DNA from: Anolis sagrei
Taxonomy: Eukaryota > Chordata > Lepidosauria > Squamata > Anolidae
Direction of reading: 5' to 3'
NCBI RefSeq assembly: GCF_037176765.1
Contig: NC_090034.1
Coordinates: 22,607,375 to 22,671,374 of the forward strand
DNA length: 64,000 nt
A program made the position numbers and the translations under genes. The notes beneath the pieces are model-generated. The model had not been told where the DNA came from. It ran no database searches and worked only from the letters and a program-made list of their open reading frames with translations. Position 1 is the first letter of the stretch; the number at the start of each line of letters is the position of its first letter. Shown one piece after another: positions 20,268 to 32,562 of this stretch.

Positions 20268-20870
20268 CAAAATTCTGGACATTGTTTCAAATTTTGGAAA
20301 ATTTGGGTGAATCAGAGATACAAATCCCCAAAATACAAAGCAGAAAGGACCTCAAATTTACAAATTGAAACATGAACCTCCTCTGGGAAATTGGTAAAAT
20401 TTGTTGCTTTGGACCTCTTTTTTAATGTAACAAATCAGTGGATGACCAAAATGTTCTGAAACTTGGCAGGAATGATGCCCAATTTATGTTCTGTCCATGT
20501 TGAGAAATTCAAGGGGATACCTTTTTTTAAAGAAGGACATTTTATTTGTAAAAACTTTAAAAATTTCCCAAAAGTTAGTAGATGGCTGAAACACTCTGAA
20601 ACTTGGCATCCTTACAGTCGTAAATGTGGCCTACAAGTGTGGCAAGTTTCATTCTGATACCCGTAAAAAATGACAAAGAAACCCTACGAATATGTTTTCC
20701 CATTGCTGCTAATCAACCAAATCTTATTAAAACAATAACAACAATTCGGAATTTGAATTACTAATTGAAACGCCCCTTCCGAATATTCCCGAAATGTGTG
20801 TGTGTGTGTGTGGGGGGGGGTCCGAATTTCGAAACAAAACCAAAATAGATTTCTGCCATTTTGCATACGT
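20268..20870. mobile_element. Possible non-autonomous hAT-type element
   Basis: It starts TAGGGGTGTGCAAAATT and ends with a partly inverse ATTTTGCATACGTCC, flanked by GTCCAG on both sides (20260s and 20870s). The inside is AT-rich, with CTGAAACTTGGCA twice (20457 and 20597), and holds a GT-plus-G simple repeat at 20795-20821. The right end is worn, so the borders are approximate. Confidence 0.4.
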
Positions 20871-21628
20871 CCAGTTCATTAAATGACTATGGGTAGTCAC
20901 AATCTCTATACCTATCCTAGAATTCAATCATGGTTTGTTTTGGGGATGCATGGAAGCCTCTTGGTGACATATATGGATGTCTTTGAAGGTACCTCCTTCT
21001 GCAATATTTCTCATCAGAGGTGATGCTCCAGGGCTAGTTTTTGGCTGAAGAGGCCAAGGGGTGCCTCAGAAGAATCTAGCTGTAGTTCAAAAGACGTGGA
21101 TATAGCATGCCTTCTCCAGAGGAGCTCAACTGGTTGCTGACACCATTCTGAGTCTCCCCTTTTCTGGCTGCTGCCTAGATGAGCCCACTCTCCCTTGGCC
21201 ATAGTGAAATAGTGCACTTTAAAGCAACTGTGGACAGTGAGATCCCACCTGTGGATAGAGAAACCTGCAGCACAGATACTGAGTTCTGATAAGCGGATAT
21301 TGGTACTAGCTGCAGGCCACTCGTGAATCCGTGTGCGAGCCAAAGAAGCTACACCCAATGTTCCCAAATAAATTGAAGGTCCCACAATATTCAATTTTTA
21401 AGGTCCTGAAGTTTTTTCATCTCCCTTGCAAACCAGAGGTCTGGCAACCCCTGCAAGGCCACTTCTAACACCAACAGACATAGGAGAAAATGCAACTATC
21501 TTTTCACTTGCCTTTCTTCCCACCAGTCTTTTATCTTTGTGCTCTTTCCCCCATGGTGATGTGCCCCAACTGGAGATACTGAAACATATTTGGACCTTGT
21601 GGGAAGGTTTTTTAAAACTAGTAAATAG

Positions 21629-22468
21629 TAGGCCTGGGCGGTTTCGTTCGTTAATTTTGTAATTCGTTAAATATTCGTTAATTTTAGCAATTACAAAACG
21701 ATTACAAAACTTATTTTTAAACCCGGAAGTGTTTTTAAATATCGAAACGGCACGCGCCAAAAAATGTTGTATTTCCGTCCATTTCGGAAATACGTAAGAT
21801 GGCTTGGCTAGATGCTTGCTGGGAGCTCTCCTCTCTCTCCTCTCCTTAGCCAGTCAGAGGCAGAGCCTGAAAGAGGAGGAGGAGGAGGAGGAGGAGGAGG
21901 AGAGGGCGGGGAAGGCGCCGGCTGAGCAAGCGAGCGAGAGGGCGAGCGACCCTCAGCGGGAAGGCGGCCCGTCCCTCCTTCCTCACCTTTGCGGTGGGTG
22001 TGCTTCGTTCTCCCAATTCCTTAGCGGTGGGTGTGCTTCGTTCTCCCAATTCCTTAGCGGAGGGCTGTGCTTTGTTCTCCCAATTCCTTAGCGGAGGGCT
22101 GGGCTAGATGGCCTTTGGGGAGCCCTTCTCCCAATTTCGCATTGCTTCGGAGGAGCCGGGCCCGACTCGGCAGCAGCGCTTGAGGGCCCGCCAGAGTGAG
22201 TGCCTGCCTTCCCTCCTTAATAATAATTTCTCCTCCCTATTCTACTAAATTAATAATTAAATTAAAAAAAATTGAAAAAAAAATTGAAAAAATATTGAAA
22301 AAAAAGGACGCCATCTTTACAAAATGTTTTGTAAATATTAACAAAATTTCGTAAATACCGAACTTTTTTAAGGGAAAATTTTGTAATTATTTTAAATATC
22401 GAAACAAAAAAAACCCCCAAATACAAATCGATTTTAGAAACAAATTTTTGCGTTGTTACCCAGGCCTA
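21629..22468. mobile_element. Non-autonomous hAT element with CpG-rich interior
   Basis: It is 840 bp, with terminal inverted repeats TAGGCCTGGG/CCCAGGCCTA and a perfect 8-bp target duplication GTAAATAG (21621-21628, 22469-22476), diagnostic of hAT. The outer 150-250 bp on each side are AT-rich with repeated ATTCGTTA-like and ACAAAAC motifs, possible transposase-binding arrays. The middle (about 21780-22200) is instead GC- and CpG-rich, with a GAG repeat, three tandem copies of a 33-35-bp unit and a GAGTGAGT donor-like site. No transposase is encoded. Confidence 0.9.
21992..22096 (+). repeat. Three-copy 33-35-bp tandem unit inside the hAT element
   Basis: The unit GTGCTTCGTTCTCCCAATTC plus CTTAGCGG-GGG appears three times in a row, and a diverged fourth (CTTCTCCCAATTTCGC) follows near 22125. 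Confidence 0.8.
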
Positions 22469-22476
22469 GTAAATAG

Positions 22477-23629
22477 TATAGATGTGATATTCTTCACCAC
22501 GAATGTGAATGTGAACTTGGACATGACACCTGAGAAAGAGAGGTGCGAACACATCCTTTAGATGGAAAAAACAACTGCAGAGACCTCTTTCCTAATGAGC
22601 TTTCAAATGGGCATAATTAGGGCAACATTGATTGCTAGCGATATTCTGTCTGAGTTTCTTTCTTGGATGAGCAGATAAGACAAATAGCAGTCAGCAAATG
22701 GAAAAGTTTTTGTCATCCATCACCCAGACACCTTAAACACCCAAAAGCTTCTGAGCATCTAGTTGGCCAAAAACAGCCACACATTCCCCATGCCATCAAC
22801 ATCTCCATTTGAGACATGGCCATAACCAAGAAATATGGAGCAGTGACTAAAGCAAAAGAGAAGAGCACCTTTGGGGACAGTAAAAGGCAATGTTTACTCC
22901 TTGGTAGTACGTTTCTTCACCTTTGTGACAAGAACCTACACATTTGAAATATCTTACCCATAACATCTCTACATGTTGCAACACCTTTTCTTTTATAACC
23001 TTCATTGTTGGCACAGTAAAATGGTTGAAAATCGTGAAACCCTAGGTCTCCGTGTTGTCACGGCATACAAAAATGAACTCTTACAAGTTCTGCTGAGGAC
23101 TCATCTGAACTCTGTAAAATAAGGCAAAGAAGAAGAGATGCCATGAAAAAGCAAATCCCTGGGTGGCTGCTTCTGATTGCTGTCAGCCATACATAATGGA
23201 AGTGCCTTAATCCTAAGGTCTAATGAGACATCAGTATTTTAAAACACCTTTAAATCTTTGCCTGGGCAAAGCTAGAAACTTGTTTTCACAAAGCTTATAA
23301 AATGCAATACAAGAACCATGTCAACAAAGAGAGGCAAATGAAAAGAGAGAACATCACCTTTGGGGTTTCATAGCAGTTTGCGGTCAATAAATACAAGGTT
23401 TATGGATAACCTTTTCATAAAAGTAAGGGGATGCTTTGTCTCCTGAGCAAATGGACCACAGCTGAGACTTAAGAATGACAGGTCTGGTTGGGTACCTCAT
23501 AAGGCTGCTTTGAGCCCTGGCCTGCCAGAAAGTATCAAGAAATGGATTATAATGTGTATGCTTCCATGTTGGAGTTGATATAAGGTCAAGTCAACATTTC
23601 TCAGCCTCATACCCAGTTCTCTAAGCTGC
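22477..23629. other. Intergenic, no gene or repeat recognised
   Basis: No conserved coding frame, TIR or SINE signature was found here. Confidence 0.4.
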
Positions 23630-24062
23630 TTCTCAGTGGTGGCGTAATGAGTTAAACCCTTGTGTTGCTGAACTGCTGACCTGAAGGTTGGCAGTTCGAA
23701 TCTGCGGGACGGGATGAGCTCCCACTGTTAGCCCTAGCTCCTGCCAGCCTAGCCGTTTGAAAACATGCAAATAGGTACTGCTTCGGCAGAAAAAGGCAAA
23801 AAGACACTCCAAGCAGTCATGCTGGCCGCATGACCAGGAGGTGTCTATGGACAATACAGGCTCCTTAGCTTGGAAATGGAGAAGAGCACCTTCCCCAGAG
23901 CAGGGGATGATCTCCGTCTCCAGAGCCTTTGTCTGTGTATTTGTGTCTCATTGTATTTCATTGTAACGAGGCACTGAATCTTTGCCTGTTTCTGTTTATA
24001 TGCTATATTCCTCTCTGAATCCCCTCAGGGAGAAGGGTGTAATATAAATAAATAAATAAATA
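23630..24062 (+). mobile_element. Sauria-type SINE
   Basis: The head has GTTAAACCCTTGTG and GGTTGGCAGTTCGAATC; the tail has GGCACTGAATCTTTGCC and CCCCTCAGGGAGAAGGG, then AAATAAATAAATA. It has the same order as the SINE at 7645. Confidence 0.88.
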
Positions 24063-24416
24063 TTGTCTTGAAGAGACTTGCAAGCCTCCCTTCAGCCTCC
24101 TGTGCTTTCCCTCACCTGCACATGTGCACCACAGTGCTATGTGCTGAGCACCCCTGCTCCCCCTTCCCTGATCAGTCTCAGAAGCATCCCTCCCATTGGC
24201 TGAGAGGCCGGCTGAGACGCCAGCCATAGCAGAGGAAGGCTTTTGGTGGAAGCATTTTCTTCCAAAAAGGAAGAGGATAGGCAGAGAGATCTTCAGCCTT
24301 CTCTGCCAATGGTCTTTGGTTACCCCTCTACAATGCCCATTCGACCCCTCAAGGGGTTGTGACCCCTAGGTTGAGAAATGCTGAAGAGTAATAGTTAGTT
24401 TGCTAGGCTGACCTAT

Positions 24417-24607
24417 TGATGCAACACCATTTCTGTTCCTGAGTTATACATGTAATTTCCTAATTGGTTCATTCATAAAAAGATGGGAAAGGTTTATTAA
24501 ACTGCAAAAGCTTTGTTTCTGTGGGAGAGGCATCCTGCAGCACATTTGGCTCTAGTTTTTCGATAAATATCTCATTGAGTCTCAACCAATTCAACCTAGT
24601 TTGTGGC
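24417..24607 (+). repeat. Unclassified interspersed repeat, copy 2
   Basis: It pairs with 748-957 and shares CTGAGTTATA, CTAATTGGTTCA, TTTATTAAACTGCAAAA and TTGAGTCTCAACCAATTC. Confidence 0.6.
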
Positions 24608-26429
24608 AGCCACAAAAACAAAGTTTTTGGAGTAGAACAGGGAATAACACTTTCAAACTAGAAACAGTTTTTTTGTCAAATTTTGTTATATAGTGTTATC
24701 ATACCAATAGTCTGTAAAAGAAACTTTTACAAACTTGCAGTGTTGTTCCCACAACACTCCTAACCACAATATGATTTTCTGGAATTGATTGCAAAAATAG
24801 ACAATGCTGCTGGGCATTCATAGCATGAAGTTCGAGCTTGCTTCTGCTTTAGATCAGTAAAAGACAGGTTTTGTGAGCGCAGTCCCTTCCGTAGGTTGCA
24901 TCAGAGAAGCTGGAACTTCACTGAAGCAGGAAGCTGTCAGAGAAGAGCTGCTGGCAAGTTGCTAAAGGTCAGGTGCAGTGACATTTGAAAAACCCTGCTT
25001 CCTTTCTACTGGCCATCCTTCCACAGAAGGGTCATCCCTTTGACCTTTTCCCTTCCTCCAGTGGAGACCATTGGGGCAGGAATAAATCCTGAAAGGAAAG
25101 CTCTCAGCATGATAGGTCCCTTCAAGAAGTTTCCATGCCCAGCAAAGGAAAGGACTTTTGTAAAGCTAATGGGTCCTAATTGTCCATTCTGAACCAAGCC
25201 ACTCTTTTTTAAAAAGACTTAAAAGGGGGGGGGGGGATTGCTCACACTGCATTTCAGAATAACACACAGCTATCTCAAATGAAACAATGCCATGGTTGCA
25301 TATGGTTCAGGGATGGACTGCAGGGCATTTTTATAGCCTTTGGGGCTTCAAGGACTTTTAAAAATGCACCCCAATTTTTCCAACTCCCTGTTTTTAATTT
25401 TCCTACTATCCTCCAAAGACATTGATTCGTTTCTCCACTGAGGATATGACTTACATCCCCTTTGGCAGAGCTATGAAGTGTCTTCTTAACAGGTTTACTG
25501 CCTTTGGGGTGATGAATGAGTGTCTTCTTGAGATCCCGGGGAAATTATAACAGCAAAATCAAGGTAATAGTTTGTGGTTCCATCTATGGCCCTTCGGAAT
25601 GGAGATTAAATCACTTTCCATCTCTTAGGAATTGCTTTTCCTGCGTCTTCAAGATGCTTTTGATAGATGCTTCGACTTGGCTGAGATTTGTTCAGTGCAA
25701 GGAGTCATTCTTATTTGTTGGCTGCCTCTACCAAGCACAGAAAATGAATTTAGGTTTAAGTGTAAGTGTATCATACCCTCATCTGTCTGGTTCATATATT
25801 GTTGAACACAACACCCCCACCCCAATGATTTATAGTTTGCTAAGGGCACCAGAATAAAACTAATGATTTTTTTCTCTTCTCCACTAAACTTCCATGACTC
25901 CAGCAAGGAGTGAGACTGGCAGACGGACCAGCAGCCCCAACAACTCTCCCCTATCCCAAAGTTCATTTTCATTTCTATATTCTTTTTTATCAAAGGTCCA
26001 CAGAGATGCACTGATCCATGTCAGCACATGTACAGACCAGATTTGCAGCAGCTCATCTCATACAAAGACTCTATCCTTTCCCAACTCATTGATAAAATAT
26101 ATCCTTTTCTGATAACTTTTTGTCTATCTTGTATCCCTTGCTTCCTGCTTTACCCTCATGTATATCAAATCTATATTTTTTAAAAAATAGGATTTCTGCC
26201 CAAATCATCACCTCCTTGCTGGCCTCATGGAGGAATTTCCTGGACATCTGGGGTTGGGCAAAAACCCTAGACAAAGGAGTCAGTCAAGGTCCATTTGTGT
26301 ACATATAGGGACTAGCAGGTGGTTTCCACACTAGATCTAATATCACCAGCTGATGTTTGCCCAGCTAATTGTTTCCATCAAGCTGAGAGATGGCTGGCTG
26401 TAGAAACAGGGATCCAAATATCTGAACTC
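24608..26429. other. Intergenic, no gene recognised
   Basis: It contains a G homopolymer near 25225. Several short frames are open but none matches a family I know, and no splice-bounded exon stands out. Confidence 0.4.
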
Positions 26430-27090
26430 CTTAAAATCCTTTATTCATCATCAAAAGCTTAATTGCAGAAGATCATCACCCTTTGTTTCAAGGTCCCACG
26501 TCCTTGTCTTTCTTAGGATACTTCCTTCTGCCCTGCTGGAAGGTCATTACCAGAAGACCTCATACTGTGAAAGGCTATGTCCCTGTGACTCAGATCTCAT
26601 AGAAACAACAGAGCATGTGCTTCTGCAGTGCCTGTTTTATAGAGACATTCAATCTCGTCTCATCTCCCCATGGACAATTAAATACCCAGGATGCTCTAGA
26701 CAATTCTACATAGCCCTGCTGCTCTCAGACACAAACCTGTCTGTGACGTACAATGTCGCTAAGTTCTGCAAGGCTGCAATTAAAATCCGGCAGATGATAA
26801 TTGAGAGTCAAAAGACCTAAGCTTCACCTCTGGAATATAGATAAGAAATCAGATATCGACTGATATTTATAGTGTTGGATATTCCCCCCTCCCCCAGTGT
26901 CATCCTCACTACCTCCCTTTAGACTGCCTTCAGATGATCTTGTGGGTTGAATTGTGTTTTAATAGCTACTTGTATGTGGTTTTTAGCCTAGATTTTAAGG
27001 TTTGTTGAAGCTTGAAGCATATAACCCCTTGGGTTTGACATGGATGTGTGGAACTGGGTCCCCCTGCTTTGATCTGGTCATCTACCATAA
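26430..27090 (+). mobile_element. LINE 3' end, clade undetermined
   Basis: A frame reads CDSDLIETTEHVLLQCLFYR and ends in IKIRQMIIESQKT. The C-x-H-x-C arrangement and the ending are typical of a LINE ORF2 C terminus. A 3' UTR follows, ending CTACCATAATAAAGTTTAC. The 5' part is missing. Confidence 0.6.
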
Positions 27091-27545
27091 TAAAGTTTAC
27101 TTACTCACCAAGAGCTAAAACAATTAAACCAATCAAGGATTCATTTACAATCCCCGATATGGACATGGTCTTTCTGGAGCTTACCTTCTCCCAGAGGAGC
27201 CACCCTTCAACAGTTGATTGGCTCTCTCCAGGCCAGCCCTCCTTCATCTCCTCTATGTAGAGGTGGCAACATCACCGAAGCACCAGGTAATCAGGGCACA
27301 GATCTAAACCAGCCTCTCTTTTAGTCAATCAGGGAAGGGAGTGGGTAGAGTGGGAAGCTTGAATGGCTGTCAAGTGTATAAAACTTCATGTCTCTGTATT
27401 CATGGTTATGCTTGTACATTTTTGGCATCAGCCGTACTTGCATCCTTTCTGGCCAGATTGCTAATAAACCTCTGTAGCTGTCTTTACCTCAGGAGTGTGT
27501 TCTCCGATTTGGAACTTCTGACTTTACCATAAAGGCTCGCCGGGC
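27091..27545 (+). mobile_element. Probable LTR-type fossil, borders unsure
   Basis: A TATAAAA box near 27375, an AATAAA signal near 27462 and a short GT-rich stretch after it are arranged as in a retroviral-type LTR. Exact ends and a target duplication were not established. Confidence 0.4.
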
Positions 27546-27816
27546 ACAGACCCTCTATATCTGCAGTTCTAGTCTAAATTCAACCTATATATGCAAAAGT
27601 ACAATTTCTCCTACTCTTCATCCTATGGAATCCTATGGTTTCTAATTTGGTGAAGCACTGAAACATACCTCACAATCCTCTGGAGGAACTAGAAAACACA
27701 TTTTTTCTTCTGGCACAGATAAATAAACTGTGGATATGGCTTACTGATCTCTGATAAAGATAATAAGCTTGTAAAGGCACCAAGATAACTCTGAACTAAA
27801 CTTGCTTCACTTTTGA

Positions 27817-28010
27817 TAGAGATCCCAAGATCCCACGCCACCTTGGAAACAAAGCAGGGTCATGCCTAGATAATACTTAGATGGGGGACTGCACAGGAAT
27901 AGCAAGGACTGCAGGCTATAGTTCAAAGGAAGGCAGTGGCAAACCACTTCTGAATATAAGAAAACCCTATAAAATTCATAGTTGATTTGAAGGCAGAGAT
28001 TGAGAGCCAT
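27817..28010 (+). mobile_element. 5S rRNA-derived SINE
   Basis: The block CTTGGAAACAAAGCAGGGTC, then TAATACTTAGATGGGGGAC and GGAATAGCAAGGACTGCAGG tracks the 3' half of vertebrate 5S rRNA, including its internal promoter region. It is followed by the SINE body (GGCAGTGGCAAACCACTTCT). It is not a 5S gene: it diverges and runs into a non-5S tail. Confidence 0.8.
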
Positions 28011-28783
28011 AGAGAAAGAGAATGAATAACAGGACTGCTGGAAGCTACTTAAACCTATCACTGCTGCTCTTTCTAGAACATTTTAAAATGCTTAATGTTG
28101 TTACATTTTGAGCATATTCTTCATTCTATCCTTTATTATAAAATAGTTCGGAAGGAATATGCATACGTTGATAGAGAAGGATAGTGTGGCTAGGTGATAA
28201 CTCACAATGAGGACCAAAGTGTTGAGAACTGGACTGAGACAACGTAAAGGTAAGACTAAACATAAAATAAAACTAAAACAGCTCAAACTATTGTTTTTCC
28301 AAAAATATTATCTTGTAATAAATCTCAGAGGTGCCTGAATAAATATTGACTCGGTTCTCCAGATTTATCCTGTGTGAGCTGTTACTTGTGTATCCAGAAA
28401 TGACTGTACCCATAAAAGGGATGATAATGTTCCACATTTTACAGGACAAGCAACAATTAAGCAGAAGTGGGGAGACACACCTGCTTAAGGACTTCATCAC
28501 ACTGAAGCAGGAAAGTGTTTGGTAGAGTAGGTTTATCATAGAGCCCAGTCATACTCCATTTTGAAATGAAACAGATGATTTCCCTATCTTCATCACACTG
28601 TTAAATTTATCAGTGTGACTCAGTTGTACTCAGGATTCTTTAGTTGATTTGCCATCACACTGTAATCTCTAGGCACCGCCCACCATCCCTCCCCTGTGTT
28701 CTTTGTTTAAAAAGTCCTCTTTTTAAAATGTCAGCTCTTACATGTCTTTAGTTACCTAAGCTTTCAGTCTAGCCTCTCTCTCG

Positions 28784-28850
28784 ACTGCCATCCTTCTCTC
28801 TCTCTCTCTCTCTTAGCTGCCCACCTGGGAAGGAGGAAGAAGGGCAGTCT

Positions 28851-28885
<35 letters not shown>
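28784..28885. repeat. (CT)n microsatellite, interrupted
   Basis: Two CT runs (28795-28814, 28850-28878) are separated by a short purine-rich stretch. Confidence 0.9.
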
Positions 28886-29580
28886 GTCTGTCTGCTTTCC
28901 TGTGCAAGGCACAGACAAATCACAGAAAGAAGGGAAAGGAAGGGAAGAATCTGGAAAGGCTATTTTTTTTTTTAAAAAAAAGTTAATGGTGGAACTTTCC
29001 CTAACAAGAGTATGTCAGCTTCTCCCACAATTTCCCCTCCCACAAATTGGGGAAACGTTTCATTCTAAACTTGAGAACAACGAATGCCGTCACATTACAG
29101 AATTGGCCATTTTGCCCATCTACATCCAGATGATTAACAAAAATTCACTTTCCAAGCAGCTCCTGAAATGTATGAAAAGAAAGCTGTCCCCAACACTTTA
29201 GATACATAAAGAATGCTCCACCCTACACTTGAACCCAACCTAATGTGATGAGCACAGTGGGTTATCACTTCTAAAGTGTTTGACTCAGTGATATTTAATC
29301 AATGTGATGAAATGGATCAACAGCTTCCGGAGTTTTTAGTGAATTCAATGGCTGTGAAATGGGATGGGGGAGATGGAAAATGGAAGTGGGAGAAGGGGTA
29401 TGGGATGCAATATGGTACAATCCCCAGATTCATGGGGGATACACTGACAAATTTACCGTGGAAACAAGAAACTGTGAACACCATTGAAATGAATGATTCC
29501 TGCTAGAAGTTATCACAGAGTTAGCCTGGGCCACCTATACAATTCCTAGAGGATTGTATCGAGGACCTAGGAAATTCCTA

Positions 29581-29878
29581 TCTATATAAATAAAAACGTA
29601 ATGTTCATTTGTGGGATTAACATAACTCAAAAACCACTGGACAAATTGACACCAAATTTGGACACAATACACCTATCAGGCCAATGAGTGACCATCACTC
29701 ATAAAAACACTGAAAAACACAGTGGAAGAGATGTAAAAAGCCAAAAAATACATTACATTGCATGCACAAAACCACATATATACACATATACACAAATATA
29801 CACACACACATATATATACACACACAAAACACAAATACACAGACTGGGCCACAGCAATGTGTGGCAGGGGATGACTAG
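29581..29878 (+). mobile_element. Helitron (non-autonomous, 298 bp)
   Basis: It starts A|TCTATATAAATAAAAA at 29581 and ends CTAG at 29875-29878. A hairpin GCCACA/TGTGGC (29848-29865) lies 9 nt before CTAG, the standard Helitron 3' signal. The next base after CTAG is T. A TA-rich ACACATATA region fills the middle. An LTR was later inserted exactly at the CTAG|T end. Confidence 0.85.
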
Positions 29879-30064
29879 TGTGCTGGTACGGCTGTACCAG
29901 GAGCTCCAACTTCTTTTTCTTTCTTTGAGTGTTTGCATGTATTCTAAAGTTTGCAATAAGGTGGCTTTCCTTGCTTTACAATTATAGGGCCAATAACCCA
30001 TCAATCATCATTAGGTTCTTTAGTTCCACCCCTTTCCCCAGGGCTCTGGGAGGGAAAGAGAACC
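29879..30064. mobile_element. Solo LTR, copy 2, left part
   Basis: It starts TGTGCTGGTACGGCTGTACC and matches the left part of the LTR at 5233. Its partner end is CAGCACA at 34735, so the ends form a 7-bp inverted repeat TGTGCTG/CAGCACA. Flanks ACTAG (29874-29878) and GCTAG (34736-34740) agree at 4 of 5 bases. An L2 LINE interrupts it. Confidence 0.8.
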
Positions 30065-30065
30065 A

Positions 30066-30066
<1 letters not shown>

Positions 30067-30107
<41 letters not shown>
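30067..30107. repeat. (TTA)n microsatellite at L2 3' end
   Basis: About 13 TTA units lie between LTR sequence and the L2 tail. The same kind of tail follows the L2 at 43629. Confidence 0.95.
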
Positions 30108-30463
30108 CTTTATTTGTACCCTGCTAGCATCTCCCGAAGGACTCGATGCGGCTTACAAAGGCCAAGGCCACAAAACACAACACAAACAAAATAACACCAA
30201 AAGCAAAATTAAAAACAGTTAAAGCAATATTAATGACATGCAATAGACAGTATATCAAGACACAATAAAAAGTGGGCCGGGCCAGAGTAATGGGTACAGG
30301 ATTAAAAGTGCTGATGTGGCAGGTGGTATACGAGGATTATAGGGCAAGTGCAGTGTGCGGTGTGCAATAATCTTAATTCTACTAAAAGTGCTTCGAGGAC
30401 TTGTTACTGGAGAATTCCTATTCTGGAAAGGCACATCGGAACAGACTGGTCTTCAAGTTCTTT

Positions 30464-31603
30464 CTAAAGACTGCCAGTGTAGGGGGCCTGTCTAAGATCT
30501 TTTGGGAGGGTGTTCCAGAGTCGGGGGGCCACCACAGAAAAGGCCCTGTCTCGTGTCCCCACCAGCCGCGCTTGTGACGCAGGCGGAATCACGAGCAGGG
30601 CCTCACCAGATGACCGAAGTGAACGTGTGGGTTCATAGATGGAGATGCGGTCACTCAGGTAGGCAGGTCCCAAACCGTTTAGGGCTTTGTAGGTAAGCAC
30701 CTGCACCTTGAATTGGGTTCGGAAAATAAATGGCAGCCAGTAGAGCTCCTTGAACAGGAGGGTTGACCTCTCTCTGTAAGGAGCCCCAGTTAGCATCCTG
30801 GCTGCTGCCCGTTGGACCAGTTGGAATCTCCGAGCCGTTTTCAAGGGCAGCCCCACGTAGAGCGCGTTGCAGTAATCCAATCTGGAGGTGACCAAGGCAT
30901 GGACCACCCCGGCCAGATCAGCCTTTGCGAGGTACGGTCGCAGTTGGCGCACGAGTCTCAATTGTGCAAAAGCCCTCCCGGACACCGCTGACGCCTGAGC
31001 CTCAAGCGTGAGCGATGAATCCAAGAGGACTCCCAAACTGCGGACCTGTGCTTTCAAGGGGAGTGTAACCCCGTCCAACACAGGTTGCCACCCTATACCC
31101 CGATCCGGTTTGCGATCGACCAGGAGGACCTCTGTCTTGTCAGGATTGATCTTCAGCTTGTTCCTCCTCATCCAGATCGACACAGCGGCCAAGCACTCGT
31201 CCAGCACCCGAGAGGCCTCCTTGGAATTAGGTGGAAAAGAGTAGTAGAGTTGTGTGTCATCTGCATAGAGATGGCACCTAACTCCAAAACTCCGGATGAC
31301 CTCTCCCAGCGGTTTCATGTAGATGTTAAAAAGCATGGGAGACAAAATGGAGCCTTGCGGGACCCCACAGGTCAAGGGCCAGGGGTCCGAGCAGGCATCT
31401 CCCAGCTTCACCATCTGGGTTCGTCCCTCCAGGAAGGACCGGAGCCACGACAAAACTGTGCCCCCGAGACCCATTCCAGAGAGTCGACCCAGAAGGATAC
31501 CATGGTCGATGGTATCGAAAGCCGCTGAGATGTCCACGAGAACCAACAGAGTCACACTCCCCCTGTCCAGCTCTCTACGGAGGTCATCCACCAAGGCGAC
31601 CAA
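30464..31603 (-). pseudogene. L2 reverse transcriptase and C terminus
   Basis: It has 379 codons with RT motifs (AFDTIDHGILL, GVPQGSILSP, YADD intact) and the L2 C-terminal block LDYCNALYVGLP, RLQLVQ-like RFQLVQRAAARMLTG and RDRAFSVVAPRLWNTLPKDL. A preceding piece at 31874-31611 holds the RT start. Confidence 0.9.
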
Positions 31604-31866
31604 GGCTGTCTCAGTGCCGTGACCAGGCCTGAAGCCACTGTGACTGATCTAGGTAATTGATGTCATCCAAGAATCCCTGGAGCTGGGAGGCGACCACCCG
31701 CTCCAGCACCTTGCCCAAAAAAGGGAGGTTGGAGATCAGTCTGTAATTGCTCAGCACCGTGGAGTCAAGGGAAACCTTCTTAAGGAGTGGCCGAACCACA
31801 GCCTGTTTCAGATTGGATGGAAAAATCCCTTGCTCCAACGATGCATTAATGATCAACACAAACCAA

Positions 31867-32562
31867 TCAACCAACCACCCCCCTGGCCAATTTAATTAGC
31901 CAAGATGGGCAAGGGTCTAGAGCTGATGTGGTCACCCTCACAGCCCCAAGGACCTCCTCCATGGTTTCAGGAAGAACAAGCCTAAAAGAATCCCACAAAA
32001 TTGGACAAGCAGATGCCTCAATCACCTCACCTGGTACTGCGATGAAATTGGAGTCGAGCTCAAGACGTATCTGAGCAACTTTGCCTGCAAAATGGTGTGC
32101 GAGCTCGCAACACCGAGTTGCTGGGTCGTCGAAGGTCTCCTCCCCCACAGGTGGGTGAAGGAGTTCCCCGACAACCCGAAACAGCTCCGATGATCTGTTT
32201 GCTGCAGACGCTATACGGGTGGTTGTGAAAGATTCCCTGGCCACCCGTATAGCCACGGAATATGCCTTAAGCGAGGCTTTAGCCCGTGCTTGGTCGGACA
32301 CGTCCCGAGAACTCCTCCATTTGCGCTCTAGCCCCCTTCTCGTGTGCTTCATCACAGCCAACTCCCTAGTGAACCAGGGGGACGGTCTGTCACGGCGCAA
32401 CGTGATGGGGCGTTCGGGAGCGATCGTATCTATCGCCCTGGCCATCTCCCTGTTGTAGAGATCAACCAAGGCGTCAACCGAATCGCCAGGATCCATGGCA
32501 GGAAGAGCCCCAAGATTCCTCAGGAATCCATCTGGATCCATCAGTCTCCTGGGGCGGACCAT
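31867..32562 (-). pseudogene. L2 linker segment
   Basis: It has 231 codons, including SPWFTRELAVMKHTRRGLER, a conserved L2/CR1 stretch before the RT (the W-T-E-L...R-E pattern). It overlaps the endonuclease segment by a frameshift. Confidence 0.8.

Noticed and set aside
27817-27920. 5S rRNA gene
   Set aside because: Only the 3' half is recognisable, diverged, and continuous with a SINE body.
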